A stretch of 5,823 bases of DNA from Thermotogaceae bacterium (lineage in GTDB: Bacteria > Thermotogota > Thermotogae > Thermotogales > Thermotogaceae), in the NCBI GenBank assembly GCA_027038385.1, contig JALVXE010000222.1:1-5823 (forward strand), read 5' to 3'. The translations under genes were made by a program, and so were the position numbers. Each line of letters opens with the position of its first letter. Positions within the stretch are counted from its first letter, which is position 1. This document shows positions 1-5,816 of this stretch, in pieces. Below the pieces are notes generated by a model. That model was not told the origin of the DNA and ran no database searches. It worked only from the letters and a program-made list of their open reading frames with translations.

Positions 1-1041
1 GAGCGTATTATCGATTCAGATCTCGTGGTGATAAGCCCAGGGATATCCCCTTTTACAGATGTAGGGAGGATGGTCAAAGATTTCGGGAGATTTGACAGCG
101 ATGTCGGCGCATTCTTTAGGCTTTTCAAACCAAACTATGGGAAGATCGTAGCGGTAACTGGGACAAACGGAAAGACAACCACGACCTCGATGATAAACCA
201 CTTTCTGAAAAGTGCTGGATACAGCACATGTCTTTGCGGAAACAACGACAACCCGGTTTCAAAGCTTGAAAGAGATGTCGACTACATAATACTTGAGCTG
301 AGCAGTTTTCAGCTGTACTGGACCTCAAAGCTCGACATAGATGTCGGACTGATACTGAACGTATCACCAGATCATCTGGATTGGCACAGAAGCTTCGATC
401 ATTATCTCAAGTCAAAGCTCAAGCTTGCGAAATTTTCAAGAGCTGTGTTTTTTGGTGAAAGCCTGAAAAAAGAGCCGAAATTCGATCTCGTCGATGAAGC
501 TCTCGTCCCAAAACATCTGAGGAACTCTCAGAACCTTGAAAATGTGTCTGGCGCTGCGGCAGTTTTGAAAGAGCTTGGATTTGACGTGCGCGATTTTCTG
601 AAGAGCCTCGAGAATTTCAAGATTCCACCACACCGCTTGGAATTCGTCGGAGAGATAAATGGGATAAAATTCTACGACGATTCAAAAGCCACGAACACGC
701 ATGCCACACTGAAAGCCCTGGAGAATTTCGGCAAGGTGACCTTGATACTCTCTGGGATACTAAAGGAAAGGGATATCGATTACTTCATAAAAATCGTTAA
801 CGAGAAAGCGGAATCGGTGATACTGCTTGGGGAGGAGATTCAAAAGCACATAAGGGGAATAATGGTCCCCGTTTACCGAGCTTACACCATGGAAGACGCC
901 CTGAAAAAAGCACTTGAAGTTTCAAGTGGGGTAGTCCTCCTCAGCCCGGCGGGTGCGAGTTTCGACATGTACGAGAACTACAAGGAACGTGGAAATGATT
1001 TCAAGAGAGCGTTTTCGGAGCTGATCAGGAGTGGAGTATAG
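1..1041 (+). CDS. murD: MurD, UDP-N-acetylmuramoyl-L-alanine--D-glutamate ligase (5' end cut by window)
   Basis: Cytoplasmic ATP-dependent ligase that adds D-glutamate to UDP-MurNAc-L-Ala in peptidoglycan precursor synthesis. The frame is open from base 1 (E-R-I-I-D-S-D-L before a V-V-I-S-P-G motif typical of the end of the MurD UDP-binding domain), so 346 residues are visible. By family length, about 70-80 N-terminal residues lie outside. Visible motifs, numbered from base 1: ATP-binding loop TGTNGKTTTT at 53-62, ELSSFQL at 99-105, DHLDWH at 124-129, the likely carbamoylated lysine K139 (Y-x3-K spacing as in E. coli MurD), PPHRLE at 209-214, YDDSKATN at 225-232, and the C-terminal SPAGASFD...YKERG at 315-331. 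An internal GTG at base 25 is not the start. The central domain between DHLDWH and PPHRLE looks short. The stop overlaps the ftsW start by 11 nt. The location just before ftsW separates it from the related MurC, MurE and MurF. Confidence 0.96.
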   Translation, partial: ERIIDSDLVVISPGISPFTDVGRMVKDFGRFDSDVGAFFRLFKPNYGKIVAVTGTNGKTTTTSMINHFLKSAGYSTCLCGNNDNPVSKLERDVDYIILELSSFQLYWTSKLDIDVGLILNVSPDHLDWHRSFDHYLKSKLKLAKFSRAVFFGESLKKEPKFDLVDEALVPKHLRNSQNLENVSGAAAVLKELGFDVRDFLKSLENFKIPPHRLEFVGEINGIKFYDDSKATNTHATLKALENFGKVTLILSGILKERDIDYFIKIVNEKAESVILLGEEIQKHIRGIMVPVYRAYTMEDALKKALEVSSGVVLLSPAGASFDMYENYKERGNDFKRAFSELIRSGV

Positions 1042-2107
1042 GGCGGTAATCCTTTTTGTGATAATCATACTCGTCATAGGTACGCTTTCAATGATAAGCG
1101 TTGAGATGATAGGAGTTATAAAGGGATATGGAAACCCCAGTGAAGCTGTTATGGACGTAACCATGAAATTTCTCATCTCTCTGATCTTCTTCATAACCGC
1201 GAGCAGCATTCGATACAAAGTTCACGAAGATAAGGTGGTTTTAACGGGTTACTACACTCTGATCTTGGCGCTCCTTGGATCGACGTTCTTCTTCAGTGGA
1301 AGCGCACACAGGTGGATAAGGATCCTGGGATTTTCCCTGCAACCTTCTGAACTAGCCAAGATAGTGGTGATACTGATCGTGGCGAAGTACACGTCAAGCT
1401 GCGAAAAGATGACGAGTTTCTGGTATGGACTGCTGAAACCGCTACTAATAGTATCACCTATCATCGCTTTAATCGCTTTAGAACCTGATCTAAGTACTTC
1501 CCTCCTCGTTTTCACTTTGGTGGTTCTCATGCTCTACAGTGCAGGTGCAAGATTCTCCCACGTTGCCCTGCTCGTGGGATCATTACTGGTGCTTGGATAT
1601 CTTTCCTACAAACATCATTTTCTCTTGAGAGGATACCAGATGCAAAGGCTTTTGAGCTTCTTCAAAGGTAAGATGTCAGAGCAAGTACTTCTAGCCATAG
1701 AGGGTGCTAAATCAGGTGGTCTTTTCGGGAAGGGAATCAATCTAGGCGAGATAAAGATGGTCGTCCCGGTGGTTGAGAGTGATTTTGTGATGGCTGTCAT
1801 AGGTGAAGAGCTTGGATACATAGGCATAGTAGTTGTACTGTTTTCATACCTCGGACTCGTCTATTCTCTCATAAAGTCCGCTGTAAAAGTTGTGGAAGAT
1901 AGCTTTGGAAAGATGTTCATAATAGGATACGCATATCTGATAATGCTTCAGGTTATGGTCAACATCGGAGTTAGTACCGGAATCTTGCCCATAACCGGAA
2001 TCACTCTTCCATTCGTCAGTAAGGGTGGAAGCTCTCTCCTAGCGTTCATGACGGGGCTCGGAGTGGTGACAAACATAACATTCTACAAAGAGGATGAGGA
2101 AAGTTGA
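1031..2107 (+). CDS. ftsW: FtsW, SEDS-family peptidoglycan glycosyltransferase of the divisome
   Basis: Polytopic membrane protein of 358 residues. By family knowledge, FtsW polymerises lipid II at the division septum together with a class B penicillin-binding protein. SEDS signatures are visible in order: R-W at 94-95, QPSELAK at 104-110, EPDLST at 151-156 (the usual motif is PDLGT, so Ser replaces Gly), YQxxRL at 202-207, SGGLFGKG at 228-235, ESDFVMAVIGEELG at 249-262 with the conserved Asp251, and GILPITGITLPF-SKGGSS near 317-335. Many hydrophobic stretches fit about ten membrane helices. Its place between murD and murG argues for FtsW rather than RodA. The start is a GTG inside the end of murD. 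An AGGAG abuts this codon directly and is too close to serve, so a GGAG at 1017-1020 is the likelier ribosome site. An in-frame GTG at 1058 is a less likely alternative. Confidence 0.94.
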   Translation: MEYRAVILFVIIILVIGTLSMISVEMIGVIKGYGNPSEAVMDVTMKFLISLIFFITASSIRYKVHEDKVVLTGYYTLILALLGSTFFFSGSAHRWIRILGFSLQPSELAKIVVILIVAKYTSSCEKMTSFWYGLLKPLLIVSPIIALIALEPDLSTSLLVFTLVVLMLYSAGARFSHVALLVGSLLVLGYLSYKHHFLLRGYQMQRLLSFFKGKMSEQVLLAIEGAKSGGLFGKGINLGEIKMVVPVVESDFVMAVIGEELGYIGIVVVLFSYLGLVYSLIKSAVKVVEDSFGKMFIIGYAYLIMLQVMVNIGVSTGILPITGITLPFVSKGGSSLLAFMTGLGVVTNITFYKEDEES

Positions 2108-3120
2108 GGATACTGGCAGCTGGTGGAGGGACAGCTGGGCATCTGTTCCCAGCTTTGGCTGTTCTTGAAGAGTTTCAGAAAAACCTTGAGGTAAGGATTC
2201 TCTATGTGGTCGTTTCAGGAAAAATAGACGAGAGGGTCGTCAAAAGGGATCATCCATCGTACGAGACCGTGGTGATAAAAGCGAGAGGGCTCTATAGACC
2301 CATCTACAGCCCGAAGAACTTGAAAAGGGTTTTTCAGTACATCCAGGAAATTTCAAAGGTGAGAGCTGCCGCTGAGAAGTTCAAGCCGGACTTCGTCTTC
2401 CTCACGGGTGGATACGCAGCTGGTATAGTCGCTATGGCTCTTAAGAGAAGATACAAGGTATTCGTGCACGAGCAAAACGCCGTTCCGGGTCTGGCAAACA
2501 TATACGCGTCGAGATTCGCCGAGAGGATTTTCGTGAGTTTTGAAAGCTCGAAAGGATACTTTCCAAAGAGCGCTAGGAGTAGAATAAAGGTTGTAGGGAA
2601 CCCGATAAGAGATGTGTTTTACACGAAGGAGCGTATGGAAATACCGGATGGAATCGTTTTGGTCATGGGTGGAAGTTTGGGAAGTGAAGAGATAAACTCG
2701 TTGATGGAGAAGGTCTATGAGATCGACGACGAAAACATCTACGTTCACTCCACTGGGAGCAGGGAATGGACAGAGAGATTATCTAGGTTTCCAAACGTCA
2801 TAGCCAGAGACTTCTTCGAATCCACACCGGCCATTTGGAGAAAGGCCAAGTTTTCTATAACGAGAGCGGGAGCTACCACGTCTTTTGAGATGATGAGATA
2901 TGGAGTTAAAGGAATCCTGATACCGTGGATGGGATCTGCGGAATCTCACCAGATCGAAAACGCTCGTGCTGTGGAGAAAGCGGGATATGGAAAGATTTTG
3001 GTAGATCCTTCTCCAGAGACGATTGTTGAATTTGTGCGTAGAGCGGTTTACAATCATAATTTTGGTGTTTCCAATCCAGCAAAGCTTGTTTACAAAGAGA
3101 TAATGGAGGCGATACGGTGA
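2104..3120 (+). CDS. murG: MurG, UDP-GlcNAc:undecaprenyl-PP-MurNAc-pentapeptide GlcNAc transferase
   Basis: Membrane-associated GT28-family glycosyltransferase that converts lipid I to lipid II on the cytoplasmic face. It has 338 residues, slightly short of the roughly 355 of E. coli MurG and in line with thermophile homologues. Motifs: GGGTAGH at 7-13 (glycine-rich loop; the common form is GGGTGGH), TGGY at 101-104, HEQNAVPG at 122-129, GNPIR at 165-169, GGSLGS at 189-194 opening the C-terminal Rossmann domain, TRAGATTSFE at 253-262 with the family-conserved Glu262 that contacts the UDP-GlcNAc ribose, and H-Q at 282-283 followed by N-A at 286-287. The start is a rare TTG whose last two bases begin the ftsW stop (TTGA overlap), with GAGG at 2096-2099 upstream. 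The overlap suggests translational coupling to ftsW. Confidence 0.96.
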   Translation: MRILAAGGGTAGHLFPALAVLEEFQKNLEVRILYVVVSGKIDERVVKRDHPSYETVVIKARGLYRPIYSPKNLKRVFQYIQEISKVRAAAEKFKPDFVFLTGGYAAGIVAMALKRRYKVFVHEQNAVPGLANIYASRFAERIFVSFESSKGYFPKSARSRIKVVGNPIRDVFYTKERMEIPDGIVLVMGGSLGSEEINSLMEKVYEIDDENIYVHSTGSREWTERLSRFPNVIARDFFESTPAIWRKAKFSITRAGATTSFEMMRYGVKGILIPWMGSAESHQIENARAVEKAGYGKILVDPSPETIVEFVRRAVYNHNFGVSNPAKLVYKEIMEAIR

Positions 3121-4466
3121 AAATCCACATGGTTGGGATAGGTGGAATAGGTATGAGTGCTCTCGCTTTGCATTGGCTTCTCAACGGGGAGGAAGTAACG
3201 GGAAGTAATATAGAGGTTAACGATAGAACGGATTATTTGAAAAACCTCGGTATAGACGTACGAATAGGTCATTCAGAAGAATTTCTGAGTGATGATGTGG
3301 ATGAAGTCGTTGTAACAAGGGCAGTTGGTCAAGATAACCCTGAAGTTATAAAGGCGAAAAAGCTGGGGATCCCGGTATCTGCTCGAGACGAATCTCTCAG
3401 AGAGGTGGTGAAAGGGCTCCATCCATCTTTTGCGGTAACCGGAACCGATGGAAAGACAACGACGACTGCCATGATATACCACGCTCTGAAGAAACTCGGT
3501 GGTGATCCTTACGCATTTTTGGGCGGAATTCATCCAGATCTTGAACACGGGAACTACTCCCGAGGAGAGAAAGGGGTAGTCTTCGAACTGGACGAGAGTG
3601 TCCCAACATTTTCGAGTTATGTCATAGATCACCTAATAATAACAAACGCTAGGGGAGATCACCTTGAAAGTTATGGAGACAAGAGAAGGTATGTCAAATC
3701 GTTTGTGGATCTCGTTTCAAACGTCAAGGGTGTGGTCGTTACATTCGCCGATGATGAGATAACGTCGGTTCTTGGAAACGTCACCTTCGGAGTGGGTAAG
3801 GGTGATTTTAAGTTCCTCGAGAGAAGAGTTCTCGGAAGACTTCAAAGTTTTACGTTCGAAGATCCCAGTGGAGTTCTTCACTCCGCTGAACTGATCGTTC
3901 CTGGATTTCACAACTGCTTGAACGCACTTGCTGTGATAGCACTCCTGAGCACGATAGGCTACGATGTAGACGACGTCGCTGGATCACTGAAGGATTTTCA
4001 GAGCGTCTACAGGAGGTTCACCATATCCTTTTCCTCAGATGTCGAGAGGATCTTCGTGCTGGACGACTACGCTCACACCCCAGAAGAGGTTGAAAACCTC
4101 ATAAAGACCGTGAGGGAGGTATTCCCAAAAGAAAAGATAGTCGCGATCTTTCAGCCTCACAGGTATTCAAGAACGTTGAGGGAAAACGGGAAGCTCGCCC
4201 GGTCGGTTCTCGGAGCTGATGACATATACATAACCGAGATATACGGAGCTTTTGAGAAAAAGCTTGGAATAAGTTCGAGAATGATAGTTGACGAGCTTTT
4301 AGAGCTTGGAAGGAGTGCAAAGTTCATAGAGAACCTGGATGAGTTCACAGATTCTCTGGAGATCAAAGACAACACGGTCTATCTCTTCATAGGAGCTGGA
4401 GACATAATATACTACTCTGGAAAGTTTGTGGACAGGTTGAAAAACAGTCAGATCGTGAGAAGTTAA
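3117..4466 (+). CDS. murC: MurC, UDP-N-acetylmuramate--L-alanine ligase
   Basis: Cytoplasmic ATP-dependent ligase that adds L-alanine to UDP-MurNAc, the first peptide-stem step. It is full length at 449 residues. N-terminal UDP-binding domain: GIGGIGMS at 7-14. Central ATPase domain: TGTDGKTTTT at 108-117 (most MurC have GTHGK), ELDES at 157-161, TNARGDH at 176-182, and PGFHNCLNALA at 262-272. C-terminal domain: YRRF at 298-301, DDYAHTPEE at 316-324 (most MurC have H-H here), FQPHRYSRT at 345-353, and IGAGDI at 425-430. The variants match my recollection of T. maritima MurC. The start is a GTG overlapping the murG stop (GTGA), with GGAGG at 3105-3109, 7 nt upstream. It is the last gene of the run; no ddl or ftsQ follows, unlike in E. 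coli. Confidence 0.96.
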   Translation: MKIHMVGIGGIGMSALALHWLLNGEEVTGSNIEVNDRTDYLKNLGIDVRIGHSEEFLSDDVDEVVVTRAVGQDNPEVIKAKKLGIPVSARDESLREVVKGLHPSFAVTGTDGKTTTTAMIYHALKKLGGDPYAFLGGIHPDLEHGNYSRGEKGVVFELDESVPTFSSYVIDHLIITNARGDHLESYGDKRRYVKSFVDLVSNVKGVVVTFADDEITSVLGNVTFGVGKGDFKFLERRVLGRLQSFTFEDPSGVLHSAELIVPGFHNCLNALAVIALLSTIGYDVDDVAGSLKDFQSVYRRFTISFSSDVERIFVLDDYAHTPEEVENLIKTVREVFPKEKIVAIFQPHRYSRTLRENGKLARSVLGADDIYITEIYGAFEKKLGISSRMIVDELLELGRSAKFIENLDEFTDSLEIKDNTVYLFIGAGDIIYYSGKFVDRLKNSQIVRS

Positions 4467-4487
4467 GAGGGCGCAACGCGCCCTCTT
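4465..4487. terminator. GC-rich hairpin between convergent genes, likely bidirectional terminator
   Basis: A perfect 10-bp stem (AAGAGGGCGC, 4465-4474, with its complement at 4478-4487) closes on a 3-nt AAC loop. It includes the last two bases of the murC stop codon and lies 3 nt past the stop codon of the minus-strand gene. Neither side has a clean U-tract: the plus side continues CTCTC and the minus side TTAACTTCTC. Termination efficiency is therefore uncertain, but the position between convergent genes and the stem strength make a shared terminator the best reading. Confidence 0.8.
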
Positions 4488-4490
4488 CTC

Positions 4491-5321
4491 TCAAAAATCG
4501 GGTCTTCTAAGTGGTGGTCTGTGAGGTTCCATCTTGCCGCGTCTTTCCTCCATCAACCTATTTTCCCTCTCAAAGATCTTGACCACGTTAAACTCCTTCC
4601 CATTGATCGAGATTTTCTCTGGAACGATTATCACAACGTTGCTGGCTAGCCTCCTTCCACTCACCTGAACGATTGTGTTCTCGTCCAAAACGATGTTTTT
4701 GCTTGATATCATCGAGGCAGGAAAAACGACTAAGATTTCTCCAGATCCGGAGGAGATTTTCAAAAACAACCTTCCGTCCCTGTTCACAATCCCGAGGACT
4801 TTTCCCGATATCCTGGCGCTTGGAAGGTTATCCCAAACGAGCTTGAAGAATTTCCTCCTGTCCTCGAGTCTCTTCATCACATATCTTTTCATCATCTCAA
4901 GTCTTGCCGACCTTCTATCTTCCCGATTCCCAGTTGGTCTTTTTGGCTCTGGAGGTCTCATCGAATTCGGATGATCCCTCGGGATGAGGTCAAATATCTT
5001 GTTGTCCAAAGATAACTGGGTCGGTATGACGAGTGTCCTCTTACCCTTTAAAACCTTTCCCATGAAATCGACCTTTTCCCCCATCTTCAGGTCTACCTTC
5101 TCTGATGCCAGCACTCTTAGTGGCATCAGGGTGTAGTAATTCTCCTTCCCGTCGCTGACCTTTATGAAGAACCTCCCGTCGTAGAATCCAAATGCTGTCA
5201 CACTTCCAGATGCGCTGATCGTCTCGAGGTTGTTCCAAATGAACGGCAAAATCCCACCACCGTGGTATGCAAAACTCAGGATCGCAAAGGCTGTGACTAA
5301 ACCGGCCAAAAGCTTCCTCAT
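4491..5321 (-). CDS. Predicted exported protein with two tandem OB-fold-like repeats
   Basis: I do not recognise this 276-residue protein by name. Residues 1-18 form a signal peptide: R-K, a hydrophobic core, and a likely cut after S-F-A. Two homologous modules follow, about 27-113 and 161-247. They align without gaps at a constant offset of 134 residues with about 22 identities in 87, including W29/W163, G39/G173, D-G-R at 48-50/182-184, K54/K188, P67/P201, G88/G222, P100/P234 and F110/F244. The strand-rich pattern G-x-V ... D-G-R-x-F-x-K ... V-x-x-x-G resembles OB-fold or DUF5666-like domains; this is inference. A Pro/Arg-rich linker with a strongly basic helix (about 114-160) joins them, and a Pro/Arg-rich tail ends the chain. 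The start at 5321 is chosen over an in-frame ATG at 5351 because a perfect ribosome site precedes it and the signal peptide begins there. The likely location is the periplasm or cell surface. Confidence 0.85.
   Translation of the reverse strand: MRKLLAGLVTAFAILSFAYHGGGILPFIWNNLETISASGSVTAFGFYDGRFFIKVSDGKENYYTLMPLRVLASEKVDLKMGEKVDFMGKVLKGKRTLVIPTQLSLDNKIFDLIPRDHPNSMRPPEPKRPTGNREDRRSARLEMMKRYVMKRLEDRRKFFKLVWDNLPSARISGKVLGIVNRDGRLFLKISSGSGEILVVFPASMISSKNIVLDENTIVQVSGRRLASNVVIIVPEKISINGKEFNVVKIFERENRLMEERRGKMEPHRPPLRRPDF
4581..4841 (-). repeat. Protein-level repeat 2 of the exported protein
   Basis: Encodes residues 161-247, the second copy of the 87-residue module. It begins L-V-W-D-N-L, matching F-I-W-N-N-L at the start of copy 1, and ends I-x-G-K-E-F-N-V-V, matching L-D-N-K-I-F-D-L-I. 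No gap is needed across the whole module. At about 25% identity the duplication is old. Confidence 0.85.
4983..5243 (-). repeat. Protein-level repeat 1 of the exported protein
   Basis: Encodes residues 27-113, immediately after the signal peptide. Shared landmarks with copy 2 are W-x-N-L, S-G-x-V, D-G-R-x-F-x-K-x-S-x-G, a central Pro, V-x-x-x-G-x-x-L, and P-x-x-x-S-x-x-x-K-x-F. Confidence 0.85.
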
Positions 5322-5326
5322 GAAAA

Positions 5327-5336
5327 TCACCTCCTT
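5327..5336 (-). promoter_or_regulatory. Ribosome binding site deciding the start at 5321
   Basis: The minus strand reads AAGGAGGTGA, a ten-base match to the anti-Shine-Dalgarno end of 16S rRNA, 5 nt before the ATG at 5321. It lies inside the longer frame from 5351, which has no comparable site, so the 276-residue start is preferred. Confidence 0.9.
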
Positions 5337-5354
5337 CTTTAAACTCTTCATGGT

Positions 5355-5389
5355 GGATTTTAGAGAGGAATCCTTAGAGAATTCTTAGA
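5355..5389 (-). promoter_or_regulatory. 11-bp direct repeats, candidate response-regulator operator
   Basis: Reading the minus strand, TCTAAGAATTC (5389-5379) is followed with no gap by TCTAAGGATTC (5378-5368), with 10 of 11 bases the same. After a 3-nt spacer comes a degenerate third copy, TCTAAAATCC (5364-5355), which contains the candidate -10. Contiguous 11-bp direct repeats are typical of OmpR/PhoB-family winged-helix dimers binding one face of DNA. The first copy covers the stop codon of the upstream membrane-protein gene. No such regulator gene is in the window. Confidence 0.45.
5357..5362 (-). promoter_or_regulatory. Candidate -10 element for the exported-protein gene
   Basis: TAAAAT on the minus strand, about 35 nt before the start codon. 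The hexamer 17 nt upstream (AGAATT, 5380-5385) is a poor -35, which would fit an activator-dependent promoter using the direct repeats that cover that position. The call rests on sequence resemblance alone. Confidence 0.3.
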
Positions 5390-5738
5390 AATAAAAAAAG
5401 AGGTATACCTTGTGGTATACCTCTTTTCTGTGTGCGTGTTTGGCCCATTTGTTTTTCTTTCTCCTTAGCAATATCTTCATTTCGTTGGCATACATAGAAT
5501 AATTTATTATGAAATGAAATACTATAAGGCCCACCATAATAAATCCAGTTAACGTGTGAAGCTTCTCTAGTTGAATTTTTTCAAAGCCAAAGAAGGTCCA
5601 TCCTGTTTCTCGTGCTATCCTTCCAGAGGGAGCTAGAAACAGCCCTACTCCCGTGAAGGTGACTACGACTGAAATTACCAAAAGCAATGTTGATGTTACT
5701 GCCCTTATCTTGACAAGGTTTTTCTTTATAAATCCCAC
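5385..5738 (-). CDS. Small two-helix membrane protein, DUF4405-like
   Basis: 117 residues with a short basic N-terminus (K5, K6, K10, R12), a first membrane helix at about 13-35, a connecting loop with L-A-P-S-G-R (35-40) and G-W-x-F-x-G (46-51), and a second helix at about 61-80. The second helix carries H61 and H75 (L-H-T-x-T-G-F ... F-H-F-I-I-N-Y). This layout resembles DUF4405 (PF14358) membrane proteins, distantly like cytochrome-b-type anchors; heme binding is inference from the two histidines. A strongly basic tail follows (R92-K97, K100-K105). The start is a GTG with AAGGAGGG 6 nt upstream. The last roughly 13 codons lie in a terminator hairpin and its U-tract, so the true C-terminus is uncertain. 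The gene is locally more AT-rich than the mur genes. The downstream exported-protein gene is on the same strand, 63 nt away. Confidence 0.75.
   Translation of the reverse strand: MGFIKKNLVKIRAVTSTLLLVISVVVTFTGVGLFLAPSGRIARETGWTFFGFEKIQLEKLHTLTGFIMVGLIVFHFIINYSMYANEMKILLRRKKNKWAKHAHRKEVYHKVYLFFYF
5393..5427 (-). terminator. Strong intrinsic terminator inside the membrane-protein reading frame
   Basis: The minus strand folds into a perfect 14-bp stem, AAAAGAGGTATACC (5427-5414), with an ACAA loop and its complement at 5409-5396. It is followed by a run of seven T (5399-5393). The U-tract is on the minus-strand transcript only; on the plus strand the stem is followed by CTGTGTG, so it serves the upstream gene at 5385-5738. 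The hairpin encodes about residues 105-115 of that gene, and the stop codon (5387-5385) lies beyond the U-tract. GGTATACC is itself a palindrome present twice, so an additional protein-binding role is conceivable. Confidence 0.85.
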
Positions 5739-5744
5739 TTCGAG

Positions 5745-5752
5745 CCCTCCTT
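5745..5752 (-). promoter_or_regulatory. Ribosome binding site supporting the GTG start at 5738
   Basis: The minus strand reads AAGGAGGG, followed by 6 nt and then GTG. No nearby ATG in this frame gives a complete first helix, so this site fixes the start. Confidence 0.8.
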
Positions 5753-5760
5753 ACGAAAGT

Positions 5761-5766
5761 TTTATA
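5761..5766 (-). promoter_or_regulatory. Candidate -10 element for the membrane-protein gene
   Basis: TATAAA on the minus strand, just upstream of the ribosome site. It would give a very short leader of about 16 nt. No good -35 sits at the expected distance (AGATGT). An earlier promoter within or beyond the AT-rich 5795-5823 stretch is equally possible. Confidence 0.25.
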
Positions 5767-5794
5767 GATCAAGAAACTACAAGACATCTTATCG

Positions 5795-5816
5795 GAAAAT
5801 CATTAAAAAATCCTTA
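5795..5816 (-). promoter_or_regulatory. 11-bp direct repeats upstream of the membrane-protein gene
   Basis: Reading the minus strand, TAAGGATTTTT (5816-5806) is followed with no gap by TAATGATTTTC (5805-5795), with 9 of 11 bases the same. The TAAGGATT core also occurs in the repeats before the exported-protein gene, with the same 11-bp period. The sequence is AT-rich, so chance similarity is a real alternative. The array may continue past the window edge, where GATAAGATAAGG begins. Confidence 0.35.

Noticed and set aside
2353..2748. Open frame of 131 codons on the minus strand within murG
   Set aside because: It is a shadow of murG, whose motifs are intact across this stretch.
4675..4974. 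Open frame of 99 codons on the plus strand opposite the exported-protein gene
   Set aside because: It is antisense to a gene with a signal peptide, ribosome site and internal repeats, has no ribosome site of its own, and shows no recognisable motif.
5322..5351. N-terminal extension of the exported protein to an ATG at 5351
   Set aside because: The added ten residues are translated from the ribosome binding site itself and would bury the signal peptide start.
5400..5423. Tandem GGTATACC palindromes read as a repressor operator
   Set aside because: The 14-bp stem followed by seven T on one strand is better explained as an intrinsic terminator; an operator role is not excluded but has no separate support.
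5422..5455. Small alternative frame starting ATG at about 5454 on the minus strand (M-G-Q-T-R-T-Q) behind an AAGGAG
   Set aside because: It is out of frame within the membrane-protein gene, the spacing from AAGGAG is too long, and its product is mostly terminator-encoded.
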